From assembly GCA_016711105.1 (NCBI GenBank), contig JADJTO010000009.1, positions 1 to 64,000 on the forward strand: a stretch of 64,000 nucleotides of DNA, read 5' to 3'. The position numbers were made by a program, and so were the translations under genes. Below, piece by piece: positions 18,304 to 27,320 of this stretch. The stretch comes from Micropruina sp. GTDB lineage: Bacteria; Actinomycetota; Actinomycetes; Propionibacteriales; Propionibacteriaceae. Under the pieces are notes generated by a model. The model ran no database searches and was not told the origin of the DNA. It was given only the letters and a program-made list of their open reading frames with translations. Numbering within the stretch: the first letter of the stretch is position 1; every line of letters begins with the position of its first letter.

Positions 18304-18518
18304 GCTGCCCTTGGAAGGCAGGAGCGCGTCCAGCAAGTGCTGGGTCGGTGCATAGGGCTTTGATTTTTGCGTCGTTAGCCTGTGATTTCGCATGGCGTTT
18401 GCTAAAGGTCGCTTCTTGATAACGATGCCCCGTGGGCGTAGCGCGTAGTCAGCCCGAGAGTTAGGCTCCGGGGTGACGTCCCCGACGGGGGGACTATTCA
18501 CACAGAAGTGAGGACTAT
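18304..18518. other. Leader region of the sugar ABC operon
   Basis: This 215-bp gap is the AT-richest part of the neighbourhood (GCTTTGATTTTTGCG, GATAACGATG) and must carry the promoter of the importer genes. I cannot assign a clear -35/-10 pair or a LacI-type operator. Confidence 0.3.
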
Positions 18519-19826
18519 ATGTCTCATGCACGCACAGCGCGGCGCGTGCTCGCAGCGACGCTTTCAGTGGGCGCCCTGCTGGTGACCGCCGCTTGTTCGT
18601 CGGGTACCACCACGCCTTCGGCCGGCGGTTCGGCCAGCGCCTCGGGCACCGATTGGACCAAGAAGGGTCCGATCACTTATGCCCAGGGCAAGGACACGTC
18701 CGGCAACCTCAAGGGCGAGATCGACGAGTGGAACGCTGCCAACCCGAACGAGATGGTCACGTTCCGTGAGCTTCCCGATTCCGCCGATGAGCAGCGCGCC
18801 CAGATGATCCAGCGTGGTCAGGCCAAGAGCGGCGAGTTCACCGTGATGTCGGTTGACGTCGTGTGGACGGCAGAGTTCGCGGCCAACGGCTGGCTCGAAG
18901 AGCTGCCGGCCGACAAGTTCCCGACCACCGGGTACCTCAAGGCCGCGGTCGATTCGGCGACCTACTTCAACAAGCTGTACGCCTACCCCAGCAGCTCCGA
19001 CGGTGCGTTCCTGTACTACCGCAAGGACTTGCTCGACGATGCCGGCGTTATGGCTGCGCCCACCACGTGGGACGAGATGAAGGCCGCATGTGACAAGGTT
19101 CTGGCCAAGAACAAGAGCATGTCCTGCTACGCCGGTCAGCACCAGAAGTACGAGGGTCTGACCTGCAACATCGCCGAGGCCGTGAACTCGGCGGGCGGTG
19201 CGTTCCTGACTCCCGATGGCAAGCCTGCGGTCAACACCGATGCCGCCATCGCCGGCGTGCAGTGGATGGTGGATGCCTTCAAGACCGGCTTGATCCCCAA
19301 GGAAGCGATCACCTGGAAGGAAGAGGAGTCTCGGACGGCGTTCCAGACCGGCAAGATCGTCTTCCTCCGCAACTGGCCCTACGTGTACAACATCGCCAGC
19401 AAGGACGCGAAGTTCAAGGACAAGTTCGCCATGGCTCCGCTGCCCGGCAAGACCGGCCCCGGCGTCTCGACTCTTGGTGGCCACAGCTTCGGCATCTCGA
19501 AGTTCGCTGACAACAAGGGCACCGCGTTGGCGTTCGTCACCTGGATGAACACCAAGGAGAACCAGATCCGCCGTCTGACCACCGCTTCCAACGCCCCGGT
19601 GCTGGAGGAGTTGTACGACGACGCCGCGCTACAGGCCAAGTTCCCCTACCTGAAGGTCCTCGGCGACTCGATCCGCGCAGCGGCTCCGCGTCCCAAGGCC
19701 GTCAAGTACGGTGACGTGACCCTGGCCATCCAGGACGCTACCTACGCCGCGCTGCAGGGACAGAAGGACGCTAAGACCGCCTTCACCGAGCTGCAGACCA
19801 AGCTGGAAGCCCTGACTCAAGGCTGA
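18519..19826 (+). CDS. Sugar ABC transporter substrate-binding lipoprotein
   Basis: The protein binds an external sugar and delivers it to the membrane permeases that follow. It has a lipoprotein signal (RRVLAATLSVGALLVTAAC, lipobox TAAC with Cys26), a Ser/Thr/Gly linker, and a family 1 solute-binding fold: ITYAQGKDTSGNLKGEIDEWN at the start, VVWTAEFAANGWLEEL, and the closing FGISKFADNKGTALAFVTWM block. Length 435 is normal. The likely ligand is an alpha-glucoside such as trehalose or maltose, by resemblance to ThuE/LpqY-like proteins; this is not proven. No ATPase gene is in the operon, so a shared MsiK-type ATPase elsewhere is expected. Confidence 0.85.
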   Translation: MSHARTARRVLAATLSVGALLVTAACSSGTTTPSAGGSASASGTDWTKKGPITYAQGKDTSGNLKGEIDEWNAANPNEMVTFRELPDSADEQRAQMIQRGQAKSGEFTVMSVDVVWTAEFAANGWLEELPADKFPTTGYLKAAVDSATYFNKLYAYPSSSDGAFLYYRKDLLDDAGVMAAPTTWDEMKAACDKVLAKNKSMSCYAGQHQKYEGLTCNIAEAVNSAGGAFLTPDGKPAVNTDAAIAGVQWMVDAFKTGLIPKEAITWKEEESRTAFQTGKIVFLRNWPYVYNIASKDAKFKDKFAMAPLPGKTGPGVSTLGGHSFGISKFADNKGTALAFVTWMNTKENQIRRLTTASNAPVLEELYDDAALQAKFPYLKVLGDSIRAAAPRPKAVKYGDVTLAIQDATYAALQGQKDAKTAFTELQTKLEALTQG

Positions 19827-19839
19827 TCAACCTGCGGTT

Positions 19840-19875
19840 GTCTCGGGGTGGCGGAATCTTTCGTCACCCCGAGAC
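19840..19875. terminator. Stem-loop between binding protein and permease genes
   Basis: GTCTCGGGGTG pairs exactly with CACCCCGAGAC across a 14-nt loop, 14 bp after the binding-protein stop and 34 bp before the first permease start. Such intercistronic stems commonly let the binding protein be made in excess of the permeases, by partial termination or by mRNA stabilisation. Confidence 0.65.
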
Positions 19876-19909
19876 GCTCCTAGGTGCCCCTCAATGAAGG
19901 AGGTATGCG

Positions 19910-20980
19910 GTGGCTGCAGCTAGCTCAGCGGTAACCGAAAAGCGCAAGAAGAATCCTCTCAGCGATGGTCAAGGGACCCTCGCTGCACTCCTGATCTCGC
20001 CCACGATGGCCGTCATTCTGTTCGTCGTGGGCATTCCGATCCTCATGTCTTTGCGCGAATCAGTGTTCCGCAAGGACACGGCGATCGATCCCAACACCGG
20101 TCTGATCCCCGAAGGCGAAACCTTCGTGGGCTTGGGCAACTTCACGGCGATCTTCACCAACCCGCAACTGGTTCCCGGCGTGTGGGGAACCCAGGACCGT
20201 CTGGTCAATGCGTTCTGGAACACCACGTTCTTCACCGTTGTCTGCGTGATCGCCGAAACCATTCTTGGTGTGGCGATGGCACTGATCATGGCCAAGGCGT
20301 TCAAGGGCAAAGGCCTCGTTCGGGCCGCCATTCTGGTGCCTTGGGCCATTCCGACGATCGTCTCGGCTCGCATGTGGGGTCTGATCTTCGACGGTGAAGG
20401 GGTGATGAACCGAATCGTGGGCCAACAGATTCTGTGGCTCGCGGACGGTCCACAGTCGCAGTGGGCGATCATCATCTCCGACGTCTGGAAAACCGCTCCC
20501 TTCATCGGGCTGCTCACCCTCGCGGGCTTGCAGACGATTCCGGGTGAGGTCTACGAGGCGGCGAAGGTGGACGGCGCCAATGCGTGGCAACAGTTCACTC
20601 GGATCACGCTGCCGATGGTCAAGCCGGCGCTGGTGGTGGCGGTGCTCTTCCGCACCCTCGACACCATGCGCATGTTCGACCTCCCCATGGGAATGATCGG
20701 CCAGGGCAAGTACTCGGTCGAGACCATCTCCATGTTTGCCTACATCGAGAACAACGCCCTGCGCTACGGTGCGGCGGCGGCGTACTCGTTGTTGTTGTTC
20801 CTGTACATCGTGTTCATTGCGTTCCTCTTCGTGAAGTTCCTTGGCGCCGACGTGGTCGGCGACGACGAACTGAAGGCGATCGCTGAGCAGCGCAAGCGCC
20901 AGAAGGCCGCCGCCAAGGCCGCCGGAACGACGCCTGCTCTGGCCAAGAGCACCGTCACCTCGGGGAGCTCATCATCATGA
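19910..20980 (+). CDS. Sugar ABC transporter permease, MalF type
   Basis: This is the first of two membrane subunits of the importer. The 356-residue protein starts with GTG at 19910 eight bases after GAAGGAGG. It has a cytoplasmic N terminus, about six membrane helices, and the EAA loop that docks the ATPase (YEAAKVDGANAWQQFTRITLP, about residues 222-242). The large periplasmic insertion after helix one (IDPNTGLIPEGETFVGLGNF) fits the MalF/UgpA group. It overlaps the next permease by 4 nt (ATGA). The C-terminal tail is Lys/Ala-rich. Confidence 0.9.
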   Translation: MAAASSAVTEKRKKNPLSDGQGTLAALLISPTMAVILFVVGIPILMSLRESVFRKDTAIDPNTGLIPEGETFVGLGNFTAIFTNPQLVPGVWGTQDRLVNAFWNTTFFTVVCVIAETILGVAMALIMAKAFKGKGLVRAAILVPWAIPTIVSARMWGLIFDGEGVMNRIVGQQILWLADGPQSQWAIIISDVWKTAPFIGLLTLAGLQTIPGEVYEAAKVDGANAWQQFTRITLPMVKPALVVAVLFRTLDTMRMFDLPMGMIGQGKYSVETISMFAYIENNALRYGAAAAYSLLLFLYIVFIAFLFVKFLGADVVGDDELKAIAEQRKRQKAAAKAAGTTPALAKSTVTSGSSSS

Positions 20981-21900
20981 GTACTGCAACTACCACTGAG
21001 CAAGCTCACGTCAGTGCAGCCGAACTCGCGAAGCTCAACAAGCCGACCCGGGACGGAAAGTACTGGGCGGGTCTGATCGGCACCATTGCGGGGATGAGTT
21101 TCATTGTCATCTACTGCATCCTGCCCTTCTATTGGATGATCGTCTCCGCTCTGCGGCAGCCGACGGACGGCCGGAGCACGGACTTCCTGCCCAACCCGCC
21201 CTCGTTGGCGAACTTCGGGGCTGTGTTCGATCCCCGCAACCAGTTCGGGATCGCCCTGGTGAACTCGTTGGTGGTCTCGCTGACCACGACGCTGCTCACC
21301 CTGGTGTTCGGCATCCTCGCCGCCTACGCCTTGGCGCGGCTGCGTTTCTGGGCCAAGGGCCTGGTGCTGAGCATCATCATCGCCTGTTCGATGTTCCCCG
21401 GGATCACGTTGCTGATCCCGCTGTTCAAACTGTTCACCGGAAACTACCCATCGTTCCCGCTGAACTGGATGAACACCTACCAGGCGCTGATCATCCCGAC
21501 GCTCTCCTTCGGCCTGCCACTGTGCGTGTGGAACCTGACGGCGTTCTTCCGTCAGCTCCCGGTCGAACTGGAGCATGCGGCGATGGTGGACGGCTGCACT
21601 CCGGGCCAGGCCTTCGTGAAGGTGATCCTTCCGCTGGCAGCACCCGGTGTGTTCACCACGGCGATCATCACCTTCATCGCGGTCTGGAACGACTACATGA
21701 TCGCGTTGCAGTTCGGCACCTCGCCTGAGATGTACACCGCGATCGTGGCGGTGTCGAAGTTCACCGGCCAGTACGGCTTCGACACTCCTTGGGGAACGAT
21801 CATGGCGGCCGGTGTGTTGATCACTGTTCCGCTGCTGGTCGGCGTGCTGATCTTCCAGCGTCGCATTGTTGCCGGCCTCACAGCTGGTGGCGTCAAGTAA
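20977..21900 (+). CDS. Sugar ABC transporter permease, MalG type
   Basis: Second membrane subunit, 307 residues, coupled to the first by a 4-nt overlap. It shows the usual first helix (GTIAGMSFIVIYCILPFYWMIVSALR), six predicted helices, and the EAA motif (EHAAMVDGCTPGQAFVKVILPLA, near residue 205) that contacts the ATPase. It is the last gene of the operon; strong stem-loops follow at 21919 and 22021. Confidence 0.9.
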   Translation: MSTATTTEQAHVSAAELAKLNKPTRDGKYWAGLIGTIAGMSFIVIYCILPFYWMIVSALRQPTDGRSTDFLPNPPSLANFGAVFDPRNQFGIALVNSLVVSLTTTLLTLVFGILAAYALARLRFWAKGLVLSIIIACSMFPGITLLIPLFKLFTGNYPSFPLNWMNTYQALIIPTLSFGLPLCVWNLTAFFRQLPVELEHAAMVDGCTPGQAFVKVILPLAAPGVFTTAIITFIAVWNDYMIALQFGTSPEMYTAIVAVSKFTGQYGFDTPWGTIMAAGVLITVPLLVGVLIFQRRIVAGLTAGGVK

Positions 21901-21918
21901 CTCCAAGCAAGAACTCTT

Positions 21919-21945
21919 GGGGCGTCCGGTTGATCCGGGCGCCCC
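21919..21945. terminator. Terminator stem of the ABC importer operon
   Basis: GGGGCGTCCGG pairs with CCGGGCGCCCC (one G-T wobble) around a short TTGAT loop, 18 bp after the last permease stop. A weak T-rich stretch (CTTGGGCTTGTTC) follows. Confidence 0.75.
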
Positions 21946-22019
21946 TTGGGCTTGTTCAGGCACTTTCTGGTCGTGCCGCCGCTCCCCGTTTCTGACCGCG
22001 TCGGGAAGCGCGAAACGCA

Positions 22020-22049
22020 AAGGCCCTCGGTGAAAACCGAGGGCCTTTC
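22020..22049. terminator. Bidirectional terminator between importer operon and tRNA-Lys
   Basis: AGGCCCTCGG and CCGAGGGCCT make a perfect 10-bp stem with a TGAAAA loop, flanked by AAA on the left and TTTCG on the right. It can end the importer transcript rightwards and the tRNA-Lys transcript leftwards. Confidence 0.85.
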
Positions 22050-22055
22050 GTGATG

Positions 22056-22128
22056 TGCGCCGCCAGGGACTCGAACCCCGAACCCGCTGGTTAAGAGCCA
22101 GCTGCTCTGCCAGTTGAGCTAGCGGCGC
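22056..22128 (-). tRNA. tRNA-Lys (anticodon CTT)
   Basis: The acceptor stem GCGCCGC pairs with GCGGCGC, the anticodon arm is GCTGG-CTCTTAA-CCAGC with anticodon CTT, and the T arm contains TTCGAGT. The discriminator base is A and CCA is not encoded. 73 nt. Confidence 0.97.
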
Positions 22129-22193
22129 GCGAGTCCAAACTCTAGCAAAACGACCCGCCGGAGGCGAAATCGACGGCCTAGCCAGACGCTGTC

Positions 22194-22925
22194 TTAGGCG
22201 CGCAACCCTTGGCGGCGGACGAAGGCAACCCGCTGCCGATGCAACTCATCGACCTCGGGCCGCGGCAGGGGCTCCAGCGTGCGCTCCAGGGCAACCTCTA
22301 GCACGTGGTCGGCCAGGGCTGCGTTGCGCGCCAGTACAGGACCGTGCGGGTAGGTGCCGATCACCCGGCCCTGGACGGCGCCCTCGGTGCCGTCATCGGC
22401 GTTGCCGATGCCGAGCTCCACCTGGGCCAGCGGGGTTGCCCCCTGGCCGAGGTAGGTGAAGCCGCCGTGGTTCTCGAACCCTGTGATCAGCGTCTCGCTG
22501 CCGTCGGGCCGCTGCCAACGGGTGAGGATCTCGCCCACAGCGCGCTCCGTGCCGCGGCGCGTGGTCACATCCAGCAGACCGAGGCCCTCAATCACCTCGT
22601 CCCGCTCACCCACGGTGAAGGTCTGCCCGCAGATCTGGTACCCGGCGCAGACGGCGAACAAGGCCGCGCCGTTCTCCAGGCCTCGGAACAGGTTGCCGTC
22701 GGCCTTGAGTTCACGCACCGCCGAGATTTGGGCCGCATCTTCGCCGCCCCCGAGCAGGTACACCGAGCCGGTGGCGGGCAGTGGCTCACCGGGCTCGACG
22801 ATGGTCAGCGTGGCGTCGATCCCCCGCCATTCAAGACGCTTGAGCAGCACCATCGCGTTGCCCCGGTCACCGTAGATGCCGAGCAGTGATTGGTAGACCA
22901 GAACGATCTCGACCGGACGACTCAT
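22194..22925 (-). CDS. gatD: Lipid II isoglutaminyl synthase, glutaminase subunit GatD
   Basis: GatD frees ammonia from glutamine and passes it to MurT, which amidates the alpha-carboxyl of the D-glutamate in lipid II at the inner face of the membrane. The class I amidotransferase nucleophile is in FAVCAGYQICGQ (cysteine at about residue 93), and the catalytic histidine is in GTYPHGPVLARN, near residue 190, as in CobB/CobQ-like enzymes. Length 243 is typical. Its ATG overlaps the murT stop by 4 nt, so the subunits are co-translated. Confidence 0.93.
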   Translation of the reverse strand: MSRPVEIVLVYQSLLGIYGDRGNAMVLLKRLEWRGIDATLTIVEPGEPLPATGSVYLLGGGEDAAQISAVRELKADGNLFRGLENGAALFAVCAGYQICGQTFTVGERDEVIEGLGLLDVTTRRGTERAVGEILTRWQRPDGSETLITGFENHGGFTYLGQGATPLAQVELGIGNADDGTEGAVQGRVIGTYPHGPVLARNAALADHVLEVALERTLEPLPRPEVDELHRQRVAFVRRQGLRA

Positions 22926-24259
22926 CGCAGGCCCGCCAGCTTCAGCAGCTTCTGGAAAGGGGTGTAGGTGGCGATCAGGTCGATCGCGCCGGGTGGTGAA
23001 CCGGATCTGCGAGGTGCGCCTCCGGCGGCGCTGATCGCCTCCCGCAGGTCGGGCACCGCCACATGCTCCACGCCGGCGTAGCTGAGCCGCACCGCGAGGT
23101 CCTGAGCGCGCGGACCGGTGGCGATCACCGTGCGTCCGGCGAGTTGTTCATACTCGACGTCCCAGAGCCACGAGACGTCCTTGCCGTCGGCGGCGACCGA
23201 GTCGATCGCCAGGATCACCGGATCGCTCGCCGCCAGGGGCAAAGCCTCGGCCCAGCCGGCGGGGTTCTTCGCCAGCAGAAGGCGGACGGTCGTCCCAGCG
23301 AAGGTGGCGGACGCGAACCGTCCGGCGGGCGCGGTCACCGTCCGCATTCCCATCACGGCGACGGACGGATCGACCCCGAACTCGATCGCCGCCGCCAACG
23401 CGCAGGCGGCGTTGCTCACGTTGAACGAGCCGGGGACCTGCAGTTCGGGGGTCACGATGCTGCCATCGGGCAACCTGATCGAGCCGTCGCCCACCACGTA
23501 GCTGGCGGGGGGCTGGGTCAGTTCGCAGCCAGGGCAGTCCCAGGTTCCGTTATCGCCGTCGCTCTGGTTGACCCGGCGCAGCACTGTGCCGCAGGCCGGG
23601 CACAGGGCAGCGTCGGCGTTCCACAGCGTGGCCGTGTTCACCCAGATGACATGCGCCGCCGTGCCGGCGGCCCAGACGACCAAGGGGTCATCGGCATTGG
23701 CGATCACCGTCGGCCCGGCCTCCCCGGCCCGCTCCAAGGCGATCCGCCAACTGCGGCCCAGCGCCTTGATCTCATGGTGTCGGTCGAGCTGATCGCGGCT
23801 GAAGTTGAGCAGCACCAGAATCTCCGGACGGCCGTGGGCGATCATGTCGGAGACCACCCTCTCGTCCGTCTCCAGCACGGCGATGTCGGCTCGACGGGCC
23901 TGGCTGAGCGCCGAAGCGATCCCGTAATGCAGATTCGCCCCGTCGGCGTTGGTCACCATTCGCCCGGACTCTCCGCCGAGCCCGGCGCGGATCGCCGCCG
24001 CCAGCAGATGGGTGGTGGTGGTCTTGCCATTGGTGCCGGAGACGGCCACGATCCGGCGTCCCCGGACGAGCAGACTGAAGGCCTGAGGCTCAATCCTGGT
24101 CAGGACCTGACCTCGGATCGAGGCCCCCGATCCCTTGTTGGCCAGGCGGGAGGCGAAAGCGGCCACATTTCCGGCGACGGTGGCCAGCTCGAGGCGCAAC
24201 CGGACTGCCAGGGGCAGTGCGGCCGGTGTGGCTCGACGGGCCAGGGTCGCGGAGATCAT
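22922..24259 (-). CDS. murT: Lipid II isoglutaminyl synthase, ATP-binding subunit MurT
   Basis: MurT is a Mur-ligase-like enzyme that activates the D-Glu alpha-carboxyl of lipid II and accepts ammonia from GatD. The ATP loop is VSGTNGKTTTTHLLAAAIR. An RanBP2-type zinc ribbon is inserted (CPACGTVLRR ... WDCPGCEL), a hallmark of MurT. The DUF1727 C-terminal domain ends with ATYTPFQKLLKLAGLR. I start it at the ATG at 24259 (MISATLARRATPAALPLAVRLRLELA). The frame stays open further upstream, but that region codes for the end of the SGNH hydrolase. Length is 445 residues. Confidence 0.93.
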   Translation of the reverse strand: MISATLARRATPAALPLAVRLRLELATVAGNVAAFASRLANKGSGASIRGQVLTRIEPQAFSLLVRGRRIVAVSGTNGKTTTTHLLAAAIRAGLGGESGRMVTNADGANLHYGIASALSQARRADIAVLETDERVVSDMIAHGRPEILVLLNFSRDQLDRHHEIKALGRSWRIALERAGEAGPTVIANADDPLVVWAAGTAAHVIWVNTATLWNADAALCPACGTVLRRVNQSDGDNGTWDCPGCELTQPPASYVVGDGSIRLPDGSIVTPELQVPGSFNVSNAACALAAAIEFGVDPSVAVMGMRTVTAPAGRFASATFAGTTVRLLLAKNPAGWAEALPLAASDPVILAIDSVAADGKDVSWLWDVEYEQLAGRTVIATGPRAQDLAVRLSYAGVEHVAVPDLREAISAAGGAPRRSGSPPGAIDLIATYTPFQKLLKLAGLR

Positions 24260-24329
24260 GACGCCTATTCTGCCCGGCCGGGCCCGGCGTTGTCGGCCCC
24301 GCGCCCGGCAAGATGTCGATGAGGCCGGA

Positions 24330-25102
24330 TACTTGGCCGTCCGTCCCGCCCCGGTGGACGTTCGCCGCACCCGTCGTCCGATCCAGGGGCCGGCGTGCTC
24401 CCGAGCCCACGCGTAGTTCCAAGCGGCCCGCTGGCGGCGGGTCATCGGGGCCTGTGCCAGCAGCGGTGCGTCCCACTCAAGGCGGTCGGGGGCCAGCCCC
24501 AGGCCGCCAAAGCCGCCTGCGAGACCCGCTCGTGCCCGGCCTGATTGAGTGCAGCCGGTCCTCGTGCCACATCCGCCAGTCACGCAGCGACCGCATCGAC
24601 CAGACGTCCATCACGTGGGCGCCCTGTCGGCGAGCCAGCGACCAGACGTTGGCGTTGAACGTCGCGCTGGCGGGGCGAGTCAGCCTGATAATGGGGAGTC
24701 CTTGCAGTCGACCTGAATGCCGAGCAGCACATCGATGCCCTCACCACGTAGGCGGGCGACCGCTTCCTCCAGCTTCGTGGCCAGGGCGTCCGGGTCAGCG
24801 CCCGGCCGCAGCATGTCGTTGCCCCCACCCCACAGGCTGACCAGGTCGGGGCGTAATGCCAGCGCCGGCTCGAGCTGCTCATCGATGATCTGGCCGAGCA
24901 GTCGTCCGCGGATGGCGAGATTGGCGTAACGGACGGGTTCCCCGCGACGATCGGCCAGGTGTTGGGCGAGTCGGTCCGCCCAACCGCGCATCCGGCCGTC
25001 CGGCAGTGCGTCGGCCAACCCCTCGGTGATCGAATCGCCGATGGCGACGTAGGAGGTCCACGGGGGGTTGGGGGTGCTGGTCAGGGAGTTCATCACGGCC
25101 AT
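24330..25102 (-). CDS. SGNH/GDSL-family hydrolase (two frameshifts)
   Basis: The family hydrolyses esters with a Ser-His-Asp triad. The product starts at an ATG at 25102 (or 25093). Block I with the nucleophile is YVAIGDSITEGLAD. Block III is DLVSLWGGGNDMLRPG. The frame breaks near 24690 after KDSPL, where the next frame continues as RLTRPASATFNANVWSLARR and HVMDVWSMRSLRDWRMWHEDRLH. A second break near 24555 leads into GLGLAPDRLEWDAPLL and the C-terminal WNYAWAREHAGPWIGRR-TSTGAGRTAKYP. Restored length is about 260 residues. Without the corrections only the first 140 residues are read. Substrate unknown. Confidence 0.7.
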
Positions 25103-25131
25103 CATGCCGCAAGTTGCCAGGGTTTCGGTGG

Positions 25132-25205
25132 GGTGAGTAACGGGACTTGAACCCGCGACCCCCTGGACCACAACCAGGTGCTCTACCAGCTGAGCTATAC
25201 CCACC
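25132..25205 (-). tRNA. tRNA-His (anticodon GTG)
   Basis: Acceptor stem GTGGGTA/TACTCAC with one G-T pair, anticodon arm CCTGG-TTGTGGT-CCAGG, anticodon GTG, T loop TTCAAGT. The extra G at position -1 (25205) that marks tRNA-His is encoded and faces the C discriminator. Confidence 0.96.
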
Positions 25206-25519
25206 ACGTCCACCGCAACGCCTCAAGGGCGCACGCCAGTTTAGCCAGAAATGCCAAGCGGGAGGAAATCAGTACGTTGCCTCACCGAAGATGCCCGCCT
25301 GATCAGCGTCCTGGCTGATGGCGGTGAACTTCTCGGTCCTGGGCGTGCATCAAGGCGTATGCGGCGTTGAGGGCCGGTTTCCCAGTTCGGGAGGCTGGTG
25401 GCGGGGGTCTTCCGGCCGGGGGGGGGGGCGGGGGGCGGCGGGGGCGGGCCCGGGGGGGGGTCGACCGAGCTTTCGCGCCAGGTCGCGAACCCCAGGGCCA
25501 CGGCTCCGGCGGCCTGTGG
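25206..25519 (-). other. Gap after orn with a G/C homopolymer block and a possible broken small gene
   Basis: The minus strand holds two peptide-like fragments in different frames, LNAAYALMHAQ and TEKFTAISQDADQAGIFGEATY, which join if one base is removed near 25320 and end at 25272. They hint at a small protein gene. Upstream of them, 25419-25461 (plus strand) is almost pure G with few C, which no intact gene would survive. I regard this block as a likely sequencing or assembly fault over the 5' part of the small gene. Confidence 0.35.
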
Positions 25520-26166
25520 TCAGTCGTTCTCGTCCTCGGCGGGCTGGGACGGATCTGCCAACGCGGAGGTGATCGCCCCTTGATGCAGGGCCGCGATCGC
25601 CCGGAGCTGATCCGTGGCCAACCCCGGGGGATTCACGAACAGGGCCTGACGGTAGTAGCGGAGCTCCTCGATCGATTCCGCGATGTCGGCCAGCGCCCGA
25701 TGATTACCGGACTTGGTCGGGGTGTTGTAGTAGACCCGGGGGAACCACCGCCGGGCCAGCTCCTTGATGCTGGAGACATCGACGTTGCGATAGTGAACGT
25801 GGGCTTCCAGGGTCGGCATGTCGCGGGCCAGGAACGTGCGGTCGGTGCCGATCGTGTTGCCGGCCAGGGGTGCGCGACGGGGCTCGGGAACGTGGGCGCG
25901 GATGTACTCCAGCACCTGCGCCTCGGCTGTCTCCATGTCGACGCCGGAGTCCAGCAGTGCCAGCAGGCCGGACTTCTCGTGCATCGTCCGGACGAAGTCA
26001 CCCATCTGGGCCAGGGCTTCAGCGGACGGCTTGATGATCACATCAATACCGGAGCCGAGGACGTTCAGATCGGCGTCGGTGACGAGGGCGGCCACTTCGA
26101 TCAGTGCGTCCGACTCGAATTGAGTCCAGTCATCTCACAATCGATCCACACCAGCTGCTCACCCAC
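25520..26166 (-). CDS. orn: Oligoribonuclease Orn (one frameshift)
   Basis: Orn degrades 2-5 nt RNA and linear di-GMP, and is essential in many actinobacteria. It is a DEDDh exonuclease: the first acidic pair lies in QLVWIDCEMTGL, the second aspartate in [29 protein letters not shown], which also contains the catalytic histidine. The N-terminal piece (GTG at 26166) and the main frame (ALIEVAALVTDADLN onward) differ by one missing base near 26110: adding one base restores GLNS-x-SDALIEVAALV. Full length is about 215 residues. Because this gene is rarely dispensable, the break is strong evidence for a consensus error. Confidence 0.9.
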
Positions 26167-26268
26167 GGCCCACACTCTAGACCTGCCCGTGGGGGACTGA
26201 CGGATCGGCTCCCGCTGGTTACCCTTTGTCCAGGGCAATCGGCGCCCGCAGGTCGTGAGGAGTAAGGA

Positions 26269-27198
26269 ATGAGCAGTGTTGCTGATCTGGAGGACCTTCA
26301 GCCCGATCAGGACGACAATCTGCGCGAGTTCATCGACAAACTGATCGCCCAGGGTTATCGAGTCGCGGACAGTCAGAGCCCCGATCCTGAACTGATCGAC
26401 CCGGGCGGCCGTGCGGTGGAGACCTGGCGCGAGGATTACCCCTACGACGAACTGATGTCTAGGGAAGAGTACGAGCAGCAGAAGTATCTGCTTCAGATCG
26501 AGCTGCTGAAGCTGCAGTACAACGGTCAGGACAACGGACTGCGGCACATCATCTTGTTTGAAGGCCGCGACGCAGCCGGCAAGGGCGGCACGATCAAGCG
26601 CTTCACCGAACATCTCAACCCCCGCGCGGCCCGGGTGGTGGCGCTGAACAAGCCGACCACCACCGAGTTGGGCCAGTGGTACTTCCAGCGCTACATCCAG
26701 CACTTCCCGACCCAGGGTGAGATCGTGCTGTTCGACCGCTCCTGGTACAACCGGGCCGGTGTGGAGCGGGTGATGGGATTCTGCAACGACGAGGACTATG
26801 AGGTCTTCATGCGCCAGGTGCCCGAGTTCGAGCGGATGATCATCGATGCCGGAATCCACCTGACCAAGTTCTGGTTCTCGGTCACCCAACGGGAGCAGCG
26901 GACGCGTTTCGCGATTCGCCAGATCGACCCGGTGCGGCGCTGGAAGCTCTCCCCGATGGATCTGGAGTCGCTCGATCGTTGGCAGGCCTACGGTGCCGCC
27001 AAGGACGTCATGATCGCCCGCACCGACACCGACCATGCCCCGTGGATCACCGTGCGCAGCAACGACAAGAAGCGGGCTCGGATCAACGCCATGCGGGCCT
27101 TTCTGCACCAGTTTCAGTACGAGGGTCGGGACAACGCGGTCGTCTATCCGGCCGACCCGCTGATCGTCCGTCGCGGACGGGATGCCCTGGACGACTAG
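26269..27198 (+). CDS. ppk2: Polyphosphate kinase 2
   Basis: PPK2 transfers phosphate between polyphosphate and nucleotides, mainly making GTP or ATP from the diphosphates. The 309-residue product carries the Walker A motif FEGRDAAGKGGTIKRF (about residues 92-107), the Walker B region VLFDRSWYNRAGVE (about 156-169) and the lid module around MRQVPEFERMIIDAG. All are in one frame. It starts at the ATG at 26269 after GTGAGGAGTAAGG, and is transcribed away from orn. Confidence 0.95.
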   Translation: MSSVADLEDLQPDQDDNLREFIDKLIAQGYRVADSQSPDPELIDPGGRAVETWREDYPYDELMSREEYEQQKYLLQIELLKLQYNGQDNGLRHIILFEGRDAAGKGGTIKRFTEHLNPRAARVVALNKPTTTELGQWYFQRYIQHFPTQGEIVLFDRSWYNRAGVERVMGFCNDEDYEVFMRQVPEFERMIIDAGIHLTKFWFSVTQREQRTRFAIRQIDPVRRWKLSPMDLESLDRWQAYGAAKDVMIARTDTDHAPWITVRSNDKKRARINAMRAFLHQFQYEGRDNAVVYPADPLIVRRGRDALDD

Positions 27199-27242
27199 CG
27201 CTCAGGCTCGTCCCGGCGCTCGATAGAGTAGGTATTCTCCGA

Positions 27243-27315
27243 GCCCCCGTAGCTCAGGGGATAGAGCTGGAGCCTTCTAATCTCTAGGTCGCAGGTTCGA
27301 ATCCTGCCGGGGGCG
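27243..27315 (+). tRNA. tRNA-Arg (anticodon TCT)
   Basis: Acceptor stem GCCCCCG/CGGGGGC, anticodon loop CTTCTAA with anticodon TCT, T loop TTCGAAT, discriminator G. CCA is not encoded. The anticodon stem has the C-T mismatch at 31-39 often seen in this tRNA. Confidence 0.96.
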
Positions 27316-27320
27316 CTTAG

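Noticed and set aside
21901..22055. Riboswitch or small RNA after the ABC operon
   Set aside because: The two stems are simple terminator hairpins without further conserved structure.
24260..24583. N-terminal extension of MurT to 24583
   Set aside because: That stretch encodes the C-terminal part of the SGNH hydrolase; MurT begins naturally at MISATLARR.
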